Below are positions 38,506 to 46,136 of a stretch of DNA of 64,000 nt, piece by piece. Every line of letters begins with the position of its first letter. Position 1 is the stretch's first letter. The stretch is from Rhodoligotrophos sp. CJ14 (GTDB lineage: Bacteria; Pseudomonadota; Alphaproteobacteria; Rhizobiales; Im1): assembly GCF_038811545.1 (NCBI RefSeq), contig NZ_CP133319.1, forward strand, positions 1,827,516-1,891,515, written 5' to 3'. The position numbers were made by a program, and so were the translations under genes. Below the pieces are notes generated by a model. The model did not search any database, had not been told where the DNA came from, and saw only the letters and a list, made by a program, of their open reading frames with translations.

Positions 38506-39291
38506 TCATCCGCCGGAGCGCTGGATGGAGTCCATGAATTGCTTCAGCTCGACCGTTTGCGGACGCTCGAACAGCGCCTGCGCTGTCCCGCTTTCCGTAA
38601 TCCTGCCGTTTGTGATGAAATGGACGCTGTCGGCAAGCGCCCGCGCAAAGGCCATTTCATGCGAGACGATCACCAGCGTCAGACCGGAGCCGGCAAGCTC
38701 GCGCATGGCCTCCAGCACATCGCCGACAAGCTGCGGGTCGAGCGCCGATGTCGGCTCGTCGAACAGAATGGCGTCGGGCTCCATCGCAAGCGCGCGGACA
38801 ATGGCGACCCGCTGCTTCTGCCCGCCTGAGAGCTGGGCTGGATATTTGGCCTCGTGTTCGCCCAGACCGAACTGCGAAAGCAGGCGTCTGGCTGTGGCGA
38901 TAGCGGACTGCCTGGATTGCCCCCTGACGATCACCGGGCCCTCGATGACATTGCCGAGCACCGTCATGTGATTGAATAGGTTGAAGTGCTGGAAGACCAT
39001 CGGCATTCTTGCGCGAGCTTCACGCAGCTCCTGATCCGATTCAATCCGAAAATCACCCGCACTGCCTTCGCATAACGTCTTGCCGGCGAAGCGAACCGTG
39101 CCCGCATTCGGTCTCTCGAGAAAATTGATGCAGCGTAGAAGGGTCGACTTGCCCCCGCCGCTGGGCCCGATGATGAAGGCCACCTCACCTCTGGCGATCG
39201 TGAGGTCCACACCGCGAAGCACAGGCACGCCCTTGAATGCCTTTTCCAGCCCCTGCACCTGGATCAGCGGCGTGTCGTTCCTTTCGCCCAT
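38506..39291 (-). CDS. Polar amino-acid-type ABC importer, ATP-binding subunit
   Basis: A 261-residue ATPase with Walker A GPSGGGKST, Q-loop FQHFNLFNHMTVLGNV, signature LSGGQKQRVAI, Walker B ILFDEPTSALD and switch His VSHEMAFA. It is of the GlnQ/HisP type. The ATG at 39291 shares its A with the permease stop (TGATG), so it is coupled. The open frame extends 76 codons upstream, but that part is antisense or overlapping sequence. It is the last gene of the operon regulator-M24 hydrolase-binding protein-permease-ATPase. Confidence 0.93.
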   Translation of the reverse strand: MGERNDTPLIQVQGLEKAFKGVPVLRGVDLTIARGEVAFIIGPSGGGKSTLLRCINFLERPNAGTVRFAGKTLCEGSAGDFRIESDQELREARARMPMVFQHFNLFNHMTVLGNVIEGPVIVRGQSRQSAIATARRLLSQFGLGEHEAKYPAQLSGGQKQRVAIVRALAMEPDAILFDEPTSALDPQLVGDVLEAMRELAGSGLTLVIVSHEMAFARALADSVHFITNGRITESGTAQALFERPQTVELKQFMDSIQRSGG

Positions 39292-39998
39292 CACCTTACG
39301 CTCCCATCCGCGAGGCGGGTGGCGAGAGATGGAGCACGGAGATAGGCAGGGGTCAGCCACCACTCGACCATTTTGACGATGCGCGAGGCAACGAAGCTCA
39401 TAACGAAATAGATGGCCGCCACCAGCAGGTAGATTTCCATGCTCTTGAACGTTGAGGCAATGATCATGCTGCCCTGCCTCAGCAGCTCGTTGACGGCAAT
39501 GAACGAAACCAGCGAGCAATCTTTCAACAGCGCGATGAAATAGCCACCCATCGTGGGCAATGCCACGCGGAAGGCTTGCGGAAGAATGATGCGCCGATAG
39601 ATCGTCGCGTTCGACATGCCGATCGACAACCCGGCTTCGCGCTGGCCGGTATCGATCGACATGATGCTCGCCCGGAACATCTCCGACATGTAGGCCGCGA
39701 GGTTGAGGCTCAGCCCGAGAACGCCAGCCCAGAAGGCCGGTAAGGAAATGCCGATCGTCGGCAGGCTGAAATAGATGACAAGCAGTTGAACGATCAGCGG
39801 GACATCGCGGAAGATCTCGACATAACCATTCAGCACAAGACGCAGAATGCGGGATCGGCCCATTCGCCCCAAGGCCACCAGCAAACCCAGAATGGTCGCG
39901 ATCGCCATACTGACGATCGATAGCTGAATGGTGACCACCGCGCCTTCCAGGAGGCGCGGCAGATATCGCGGGGCGAGTACGAAGAAGAAGTCGTGCAT
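39291..39998 (-). CDS. Polar amino-acid-type ABC importer, permease
   Basis: A 235-residue HisM/GlnP-type permease with about five transmembrane helices (e.g. VVTIQLSIVSMAIATILGLL) and the EAA loop AGLSIGMSNATIYRRIILPQ. Only one permease is present, so it probably forms a homodimer. It lies between the binding protein and the ATPase, with a one-base overlap into the latter. Confidence 0.93.
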   Translation of the reverse strand: MHDFFFVLAPRYLPRLLEGAVVTIQLSIVSMAIATILGLLVALGRMGRSRILRLVLNGYVEIFRDVPLIVQLLVIYFSLPTIGISLPAFWAGVLGLSLNLAAYMSEMFRASIMSIDTGQREAGLSIGMSNATIYRRIILPQAFRVALPTMGGYFIALLKDCSLVSFIAVNELLRQGSMIIASTFKSMEIYLLVAAIYFVMSFVASRIVKMVEWWLTPAYLRAPSLATRLADGSVR

Positions 39999-40019
39999 AA
40001 GGCAGGCGTCCCGAAGTGC

Positions 40020-40039
40020 CCGGCTCAGGCCAGAGCCGG
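40020..40039. other. Hairpin between binding protein and permease genes
   Basis: CCGGCTC (40020-40026) pairs with GAGCCGG (40033-40039) over a six-base loop, flanked by further GC complementarity. It lacks a T-run in the direction of transcription. Such hairpins often stabilise the upstream binding-protein part of the transcript and allow higher expression than the permease; here that is inference. Confidence 0.45.
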
Positions 40040-40053
40040 CCGGGCAGCTTTTG

Positions 40054-40914
40054 CTATTTCATCAGCTTGGTCTGGGTCTCATCCCACAGGCCGTAGCGCG
40101 TCAGAATCGCTTTTCGCTCGCCCGCATCCTCCAGCTTCTTTAAGGCTGAGTTGATCGCGGCCTCGAGGTCCGTGCATTCCGGACGCATGGCAATTCCGAC
40201 GGCGCCCAGCCTGTAATCAGCCTTGCTCTCCGCCTCTTCCCACTCCTTGCCGGGCACGTAGAAGAGCGGCTCGCCGATGACGCGCAGATCCGAGTTTTCA
40301 GACATCTGGCCCAACAGCGTCGCCTGATCGAGGACCACCGCCTCAACCTGACCATTGCGCAGGGCCTGAAACGGCTCGCCGAAATTGTTGAAATCGAGCA
40401 CCTCTCCAACGACGCTTTTTTCGGCGAGCGAATGGGCGACGATGGAATCCATGGAGCCCATGACCGAGGCGACCGTCTTTCCCTTCAAGTCCTCCGGCTT
40501 CTGATAGCCCGAGTCCTTCAGGACAATGATGCGGTCGTTATACATGAAGTAAGGATCGGAGAAGATGACGCCGCCTTCCTGCATGCGCTGCTGCGTTTTC
40601 GACATGGCCGACATCACCACGTCCCACCGCTCCGCCTTGAGACCAGGGATCAGTGTCGACCATTCCGTGACGACATACTCATATTTCGGAACGCCAATGT
40701 CCTTGGCGACGAAATCCATGATCTCCTTTTCGAGGCCTGTGTAGTTGCCCTTGTCATCCTGCCAGATCCACGGCTTCAGGCCCATGATGCCGACGCCGAC
40801 CCGCAGCACGCCTGCGGATTTGATCGCGGGTAGACACTCGGCTTGAGCAGCCGCGCTCGAACCGAGCAGTCCCATGACCAGCCCGAGCGCGAGTATTTTC
40901 TTCAATGACTTCAT
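40054..40914 (-). CDS. Periplasmic amino-acid-type solute-binding protein
   Basis: A 286-residue SBP_bac_3 protein. The signal peptide (MKSLKKILALGLVMGLLGSSAAA, cleavage near AQA) is followed by VLRVGVGIMGLKPWIWQDDKGNYTG, EWSTLIPGLKAERWDVVMSAM and LKGKTVASVMGSMDSI. The ligand cannot be read from sequence. It is co-transcribed with the M24 hydrolase 27 bases upstream, so its ligand may be that enzyme's substrate. Confidence 0.92.
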   Translation of the reverse strand: MKSLKKILALGLVMGLLGSSAAAQAECLPAIKSAGVLRVGVGIMGLKPWIWQDDKGNYTGLEKEIMDFVAKDIGVPKYEYVVTEWSTLIPGLKAERWDVVMSAMSKTQQRMQEGGVIFSDPYFMYNDRIIVLKDSGYQKPEDLKGKTVASVMGSMDSIVAHSLAEKSVVGEVLDFNNFGEPFQALRNGQVEAVVLDQATLLGQMSENSDLRVIGEPLFYVPGKEWEEAESKADYRLGAVGIAMRPECTDLEAAINSALKKLEDAGERKAILTRYGLWDETQTKLMK

Positions 40915-40941
40915 CTCTCCCTCCTTATTTTGTTTTGGCGA

Positions 40942-42180
40942 TTATTCGATCACAATCAGCTCGAAGGGCTGTTCCGAGAGCATATGCGCCGCGCTCTCCT
41001 CGAAAAGGAACGAGTCGATCGTGAAGTACTGCCCTTGATGAGCAGGCATGAAGAACTGGTTTTCGTAATTGACCGCGGTGCCCGGCTCGAACACACGGTC
41101 GGCATTGATGTCGGAAAGCGGGTCATAGACGAAATTGCCGACCCAGTCGGGGGGGAAGGCAATGCCCATTTCATAGCCACCAACCCAGCCGCGACGCTCC
41201 CACAGGCCTTCCTTTTGGAAATAATCCATCACGGTCGAATTGAAGTCCCGCACCGGCAGATTGGGCCGCAGAATGGAGCGGATCAAATCCATCGAATGGG
41301 CAATGCGGGAGGTCAGCTCGCGCACTTCAGCGCTTGGCTCTCCAATCGAGAAGGTGCGGGCCATGTTGATGTGATAGCGCTTGAACACGCCGGCCAGGTC
41401 GACCAGCACCAGTTCGCCATGCTGCATCTTACGGCGCGTGGACATGCCATGCAGAGCATTGGTTTTCGTGCCCGACAGGACCGGCATGGTGATGCCCGGG
41501 TTTTCACCGCCAGCCCGGGCCATTGCCCGAACCATCTCGCCATAGACGTCCAACTCGGAAACGCCCGCGCCGATCGTCTCTCTAGCGGCAGCCATGCCGA
41601 TATTGGCAATGCGGGCCGCTTCCTTCAGGCACGCGATCTCGGCGGGGGATTTGACCCAGCGTTGCTCACGCAGCAGATGGGTTCCATCAACCACCCTGGC
41701 ACCCGCTGAAACAAAGGCATCCTCCAGCTGATGGCTGATCACCCGATTGGGACGATAGCTCCAGAACTCCATCCCGACGGTGCCGTTCAGCCAGCCTTCG
41801 CGCTTCAGCTCCTGTGCGACGAAATCGGCACTGCCGCGCAACGCATTCCTGGGGAAGTATCTGGTATCGACCGAGCGCGTGAAGATGCGGCCCAGCACAG
41901 CCTCACGCTCACTGTCGAAGAGGATATAGTGGTCATGGTCCACATGGACCGCGATGGCAGAGGCCGCAGGCCACTGTTTCGGCGATTGCGCCTGATACCA
42001 CTCGTTCTGATAGCCAGACAGATAATACATGCTCTCCGGCGCCATCAGATAGAGCATGTCGATCTTGGCATCAGCCATCCGGCGGCGCAGCCGCGTCAGA
42101 CGATCCGCGAATTCCTCAGCAGTGAACGGAGCTTCGTTCTCGGGCTGGCTGTTGAAATAGACCTCGTCCCGATAGTCCAT
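40942..42180 (-). CDS. M24-family hydrolase, creatinase/ectoine-hydrolase-like
   Basis: A 412-residue protein with a creatinase-type N-terminal domain (RLTRLRRRMADAKIDMLYLMAPESMYYLSGYQ) and a pita-bread C-terminal domain. Family-defining metal ligands are altered. The first Asp is kept in LVDLAG, but the second is Asn in YHINMART, the His of GHGIG is lost (GYEMGIAFPPDW), and the last Glu position reads Asp (FTIDSF). It is therefore probably not a metallo-aminopeptidase. Metal-independent creatinase and the ectoine hydrolases DoeA/EutD also depart from the metal set, and the GIAFPPDW block resembles ectoine hydrolase. The substrate is unproven. I chose ATG 42180. Confidence 0.8.
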   Translation of the reverse strand: MDYRDEVYFNSQPENEAPFTAEEFADRLTRLRRRMADAKIDMLYLMAPESMYYLSGYQNEWYQAQSPKQWPAASAIAVHVDHDHYILFDSEREAVLGRIFTRSVDTRYFPRNALRGSADFVAQELKREGWLNGTVGMEFWSYRPNRVISHQLEDAFVSAGARVVDGTHLLREQRWVKSPAEIACLKEAARIANIGMAAARETIGAGVSELDVYGEMVRAMARAGGENPGITMPVLSGTKTNALHGMSTRRKMQHGELVLVDLAGVFKRYHINMARTFSIGEPSAEVRELTSRIAHSMDLIRSILRPNLPVRDFNSTVMDYFQKEGLWERRGWVGGYEMGIAFPPDWVGNFVYDPLSDINADRVFEPGTAVNYENQFFMPAHQGQYFTIDSFLFEESAAHMLSEQPFELIVIE

Positions 42181-42267
42181 GCACACCTCCCAACGTCTGG
42201 TCCGGGAGGCCCCTCCCTCCCATTTTGTAGCCACATTAAAAACAACCCGGCCATTTTGCAATGATAA
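42181..42267 (-). promoter_or_regulatory. Gap between regulator and hydrolase genes with direct repeats
   Basis: CCATTTTG occurs at 42220-42227 and 42251-42258, 31 bases apart (about three helical turns). The second copy extends to a 12-base CCATTTTGCAAT that matches CCATGTTGCAAA at 42919-42930 in 10 positions. These may be operator sites for the adjacent XRE-cupin regulator. Confidence 0.35.
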
Positions 42268-42894
42268 CTAATAGAGAGGCGGAGTGATCACCCAAAGCAC
42301 CTCTGTCTCGGACTGACCTGGGTTTGAAAACCGATGAGGAAGAGAGCTTCTGAAGCGGAAGCTGTCGCCCTCATGGAGGAGGTGCTTGCAGCCGTCGATC
42401 CACAATTCCAATGTGCCGCTGAGCACCAGCCCGGCATCTTCGCCTTTGTGGACATAATGCTCAGGTCCAGAGGTGCCGCCGGGGGAAATAATGACCAGCA
42501 GCATTTCGGTGGCGCCATCGAGGTCGGGCGTCAAGAGCTGCTTGGACACGCCATTCCGCGATAGAGATAATTGCCGACGTGCGCTTTTCCGGACGATCTT
42601 GCCCATCTCTTCCAGCGGCGGCTGCAAGCCGTCCTTGAAGAACTCTGCGGGCGCGACCCCCAATGCATCGCTGATTTGCCTGAGCGAGCGAATTGAGGGC
42701 GAGGCGACCCCGCGCTCGATCTGGCTGATCATTCCCACCGACAAATTCGCCTTCTGGGCCAGATCTGTCATCGACAGCTTGGCCGCCTTGCGCATTGTGC
42801 GCAATTGCAGCCCGAGCCACAGATCCGCTGCAGAAACCGTCTTGTTGGATGTATGCTTCACCGGCAGTTCCGCCTCATCAACATCCCTGACCAT
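42268..42894 (-). CDS. XRE-cupin transcription regulator (PuuR-like)
   Basis: A 208-residue regulator. An XRE helix-turn-helix (about 28-85, with MRKAAKLSMTDLAQKANLSV, GMISQIERGVASPS, LRQISDALGV) is followed by a C-terminal cupin sensor domain (GPEHYVHKGEDAGLVLSGTL, HEGDSFRFRSSLPHRFSNPG). The layout matches PuuR, the putrescine-utilisation repressor, and similar local regulators. I chose ATG 42894, with GGAGG eight bases upstream, over a GTG at 42909. It is first in the hydrolase-importer operon and divergent from a PuuB-like oxidoreductase, so it probably controls both. Confidence 0.9.
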   Translation of the reverse strand: MVRDVDEAELPVKHTSNKTVSAADLWLGLQLRTMRKAAKLSMTDLAQKANLSVGMISQIERGVASPSIRSLRQISDALGVAPAEFFKDGLQPPLEEMGKIVRKSARRQLSLSRNGVSKQLLTPDLDGATEMLLVIISPGGTSGPEHYVHKGEDAGLVLSGTLELWIDGCKHLLHEGDSFRFRSSLPHRFSNPGQSETEVLWVITPPLY

Positions 42895-42974
42895 TTCAAA
42901 CGCCTCCACGCTTTTAAGCCATGTTGCAAAGGGTCAGGGGAAATGCAAGATAGATCAGCGTGTCAGAGGTTTCC
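42895..42974. promoter_or_regulatory. Divergent regulatory region of the regulator and FAD oxidoreductase genes
   Basis: Eighty bases shared by two divergent genes. It contains CCATGTTGCAAA (42919-42930), related to the repeat copy at 42251-42262. No clear sigma-70 promoter is seen. Confidence 0.35.
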
Positions 42975-44267
42975 ATGTCCCATCCGAATTCTCAGCATCA
43001 AGGCTCGCTTTGGTTGGACACGGCCCGTGAAGCATCTTGTCCGGCGGACGTCGCCAAGGGGGCATTGCGTGCCGACGTCGCTATAGTCGGCGCGGGCTAT
43101 ACTGGGCTCAGCTCCGCACTTCACCTGGCCGAGCAAGGACTTTCGGTTGCCGTGCTGGAGGCCGAGAAGATTGGCTCAGGCGCGTCCGGCCTGAATGGCG
43201 GGCAAGTGATACCGGGCTTGAAGCGCGATCCCGATGCTCTTGAACGCCAGTTCGGAGATAAAGGGCCCGGGATTATCGATGTGTTCGGCCGCGGACCGGA
43301 CCTCGTCTTTTCCCTGATCGAGCGTCACCGGATCAATTGCAATCCGTCGCGACGTGGATGGATCTTGGCCGCGCATGCGCCGATGGCGATGGCCTCCATC
43401 AAGCCGCGTTGCGAGCAGTGGCAAGCGCGCGGTGCCGATGTCGCTTTGCTCTCCGCCAACGAAATCGCCGAGCTGACCGGCTCGGAAATCTATGCGGGCG
43501 GCATGATCGACCGGCGTGCTGGAACCATCCAGCCTCTGGCCTATGCACGAGGCCTCGCTCGGGCCGCACACAAGAACGGCGCGCAGATCTTCGAAAATTC
43601 GAGGGTTGAGGCCCTTGATAAGCGTGACGGAGCCTGGCGGCTCGGCGGGCGCGGTTTCGAAATCTCCGCAAAGCACGTGATCATTGCGACGGATGCCTAT
43701 TCCGGTCGCCTGCTCCCCGCATTGGAACAGTCGCTCCTCATCGTCAGAAGCCTCCAGATCGCGACAGAGCCATTGACCGGCCGCGAATGGGCCGACATTC
43801 TCGGCTCCGGTGCGTGCCTGTCCGAAACGCGGAAAGTCGCGATCTACATGCGTCGCGATCCGGACGGGCGGGTCTTGATCGGCGGGCGCGGCCCCGTTGG
43901 CGAAGGCATGCCGAATGCGCTCTTCGAGAGTTTGCAGCGCCGGCTCGTTGGAATTTTCCCAAAGCTTCGTTCGGTCCCAATAACCCATAGATGGTTGGGA
44001 CGGGTCAGCCTGACGCTTGACGAACTTCCGCATCTGCATGAGCCCGAACCCGGTCTTCACATTGGTTGCGGCTATAATGGACGGGGCGTTGCAGCCTCCA
44101 CAACCATGGGCAAGATCATTGCTGATCGTATTGCCGGTGGCGCGCTAGCGGACGTGCTCCCGGCCACGAAGCTATCCGGCGTGCCCTGGCGTCTGGTGCG
44201 CCAGCCATTGCTTACGGCGGGGGTTCACTACTATAGGCTGCGGGACCGCCTTGGATTTGGTGCGTGA
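42975..44267 (+). CDS. PuuB-like FAD-dependent amine oxidoreductase
   Basis: A 430-residue DAO-family flavoprotein. The FAD motif is VAIVGAGYTGLSSALHLAEQ (about 38-57), followed by LEAEKIGSGASGLNGGQV, as in PuuB (gamma-glutamylputrescine oxidase) and related OrdL proteins. The C-terminal FAD segment is GLHIGCGYNGRGVAASTTMG. It should oxidise a primary or secondary amine to an aldehyde, releasing ammonia and H2O2. I chose ATG 42975 (AGAGG six bases upstream) over GTG 42960. It is divergent from the PuuR-like regulator, and an amidase follows after ten bases. Confidence 0.87.
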   Translation: MSHPNSQHQGSLWLDTAREASCPADVAKGALRADVAIVGAGYTGLSSALHLAEQGLSVAVLEAEKIGSGASGLNGGQVIPGLKRDPDALERQFGDKGPGIIDVFGRGPDLVFSLIERHRINCNPSRRGWILAAHAPMAMASIKPRCEQWQARGADVALLSANEIAELTGSEIYAGGMIDRRAGTIQPLAYARGLARAAHKNGAQIFENSRVEALDKRDGAWRLGGRGFEISAKHVIIATDAYSGRLLPALEQSLLIVRSLQIATEPLTGREWADILGSGACLSETRKVAIYMRRDPDGRVLIGGRGPVGEGMPNALFESLQRRLVGIFPKLRSVPITHRWLGRVSLTLDELPHLHEPEPGLHIGCGYNGRGVAASTTMGKIIADRIAGGALADVLPATKLSGVPWRLVRQPLLTAGVHYYRLRDRLGFGA

Positions 44268-44277
44268 GGGCTAGAGG

Positions 44278-45690
44278 ATGAGTGAACGACGGCAGATCCT
44301 TTCACGTTCGGCGACGGAGCTGGCGCGCCTCGTCCGGAACCGTGAACTATCCCCGGTCGAGCTCATCGATGCCAGCCTCGGCCGCATCGCCGAGATCAAT
44401 CCGCAATTCAATGCGTTCACCGAGATCTATGGCGAAGAGGCGCGATACCAAGCGAAAGCGGCGGAAGCAGCGGTGCGCGCCGGCGAGAGGATTGGACCAC
44501 TGCATGGCATTCCGGTCGCCTTGAAGGATATGACGCCCATCAAGGGCAAGGTGACCACTTTGGGCTCGCGCGCCTTCCAACACCACGTCCCATCCGAGGA
44601 TGCCTGGATCGTCACGGCGCTTCGCCGTGCCGGAGCGATTGTGGTGGGCAAAACGACGACGCCTGAGTTTGCCTTCTCGAGCTTCACCCAAAGCCCGCTA
44701 TTCGGAGTGACGCGCAATCCGTGTGATCCGGCCCGCACCTCGGGCGGCAGCTCAGGCGGCTCGGCCGTGGCGGTGGCAACCGGCGCCGTGCCGCTCGCAG
44801 AGGGGACGGATATGGGCGGATCGATCCGGATCCCGGCATCATTCTGCGGGATCGTCGGGTTGAAGCCGAGCCTTGGCCGCATACCTCTCGATATCCTGCC
44901 GAGTACCTTTGATAATATCTCACATTTCGGACCATTGGCGCGATCTTGCGCCGATGCGGCTCTGTTCCTCTCTGCCGCGCAAGGACCGGACGACTGCGAT
45001 ATTCAGTCGATCCCGAGTGGTTTCGACTATGACGGCTCGCTTGAGCTCGAGCCGCGCGGAATTCGCCTCGCCCTGTCCCTGGACTTTGGTTTCTATGCCA
45101 TCGATCCCGATGTCAGACGCAATACGCTGGATGCTGCCGAGCGGTTGAGATCCGCCGGGGTCGTTGTTGAGCCCGTCGATTTGGGTTGGTCGCCCGAGAT
45201 ACTCGATATCTGGATGGACTATTGGCGTGTATTCATGGCCGCCTATTTCGCCGACGCCTACGACACGCAGGCCCCGGTTCTCGACCCAGCCGTCAAGGAG
45301 CTCATTGAGCAGGGCCGCCGGATCTCAGCAGTCCAGTACAAGCGGCTGGAAATTGGGCGCACCAGGTTCTGGAATTCCTTCCGCTCCGTGCTGCGGAATT
45401 TCGATGCCTTGATTTGCCCGACTATGGCTCTGCCGGCACCCGCGGCAACCCTGACCGACCGCGATTTCGGACGAACCGACGAGGAAGGCCGCTATCACGG
45501 CCTCGACATGACGGCGCCATTCAACTTGATCGGCCAGTGTCCGGCGCTTTCGGTACCAAGTGGGCTGACCCGAGACGGTCTTCCCACCGGGCTGCAGATC
45601 GTCGGGCGCCGGTTTGATGACCTTACGGTTCTCAAGTTGGGCGCTCTCGTTGAGAGCCTTTTCCAGATTGACTTTGTTGAGCGGATGTAA
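44278..45690 (+). CDS. Amidase signature family hydrolase
   Basis: A 470-residue amidase with the Ser-cisSer-Lys triad. Lys is in GIPVALKDM (about residue 84), the cis-Ser is in the Gly/Ser-rich ARTSGGSSGGSAVAVATG, and the nucleophile Ser is in TDMGGSIRIPASFCG. It hydrolyses an amide; the exact substrate cannot be deduced. It is coupled to the PuuB-like oxidoreductase with an AGAGG ribosome-binding site in the ten-base gap, which suggests that one enzyme's product feeds the other. Confidence 0.9.
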   Translation: MSERRQILSRSATELARLVRNRELSPVELIDASLGRIAEINPQFNAFTEIYGEEARYQAKAAEAAVRAGERIGPLHGIPVALKDMTPIKGKVTTLGSRAFQHHVPSEDAWIVTALRRAGAIVVGKTTTPEFAFSSFTQSPLFGVTRNPCDPARTSGGSSGGSAVAVATGAVPLAEGTDMGGSIRIPASFCGIVGLKPSLGRIPLDILPSTFDNISHFGPLARSCADAALFLSAAQGPDDCDIQSIPSGFDYDGSLELEPRGIRLALSLDFGFYAIDPDVRRNTLDAAERLRSAGVVVEPVDLGWSPEILDIWMDYWRVFMAAYFADAYDTQAPVLDPAVKELIEQGRRISAVQYKRLEIGRTRFWNSFRSVLRNFDALICPTMALPAPAATLTDRDFGRTDEEGRYHGLDMTAPFNLIGQCPALSVPSGLTRDGLPTGLQIVGRRFDDLTVLKLGALVESLFQIDFVERM

Positions 45691-45746
45691 AATCCGGCGC
45701 GAGCAAATCCGGCATCATCTGCAGCCTGAGCGTCGAACCGCGGTTC

Positions 45747-46109
45747 TCAACGCGATGACGGGGAGTTGATGATGTAGAGTTTCCTGGTCTTCTCGTGAAT
45801 GACCCATTCGCCACGCCATCCCAGGGGAAGGACGAGCATCTCACCCGGCCCCACCTCGCTGACATTGCCATTGGGGCTGTGAAGCGATACCCGGCCGGAA
45901 ATAATGTGGCAGATCTCCGAATTGGTATCGCGCGAGGCCGAGAACCGACCGGGACTGCATTCCCATACACCAATCTTCGTCAGGCCGTCATCCGACTGCC
46001 ATAAGACGCGGCTCGCCTCCACCTGATCGCCCGTGATCGAACTTGGCTTTGGCTTCGCTGGACCAAGCTCAATGGAAGACAAACTCTCGAAGGTGCTGAA
46101 GTCTATCAT
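45747..46109 (-). CDS. Single-domain cupin (DUF861/EutQ-like)
   Basis: A 120-residue cupin with VGVW-type strand (IGVWECSPGRFSASRDTNSE), ICHIISGRVSL and PGEMLVLPLGWRGEWVIHE. It lacks a clear His-rich metal motif. It ends the importer-oxidoreductase operon, 27 bases after the second FAD oxidoreductase, and similar cupins frequently accompany such oxidoreductases. Its function may be binding or isomerising a pathway intermediate, which is inference. Confidence 0.8.
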   Translation of the reverse strand: MIDFSTFESLSSIELGPAKPKPSSITGDQVEASRVLWQSDDGLTKIGVWECSPGRFSASRDTNSEICHIISGRVSLHSPNGNVSEVGPGEMLVLPLGWRGEWVIHEKTRKLYIINSPSSR

Positions 46110-46136
46110 ATCCTAAGCTCCCGTAATTCGCTGGAA

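Noticed and set aside
45735-45746. Palindrome GAACCGCGGTTC between the amidase and cupin genes
   Set aside because: It is short, lacks a T-run and lies between convergent genes. It may be part of a weak bidirectional terminator, but the evidence is too thin to annotate.
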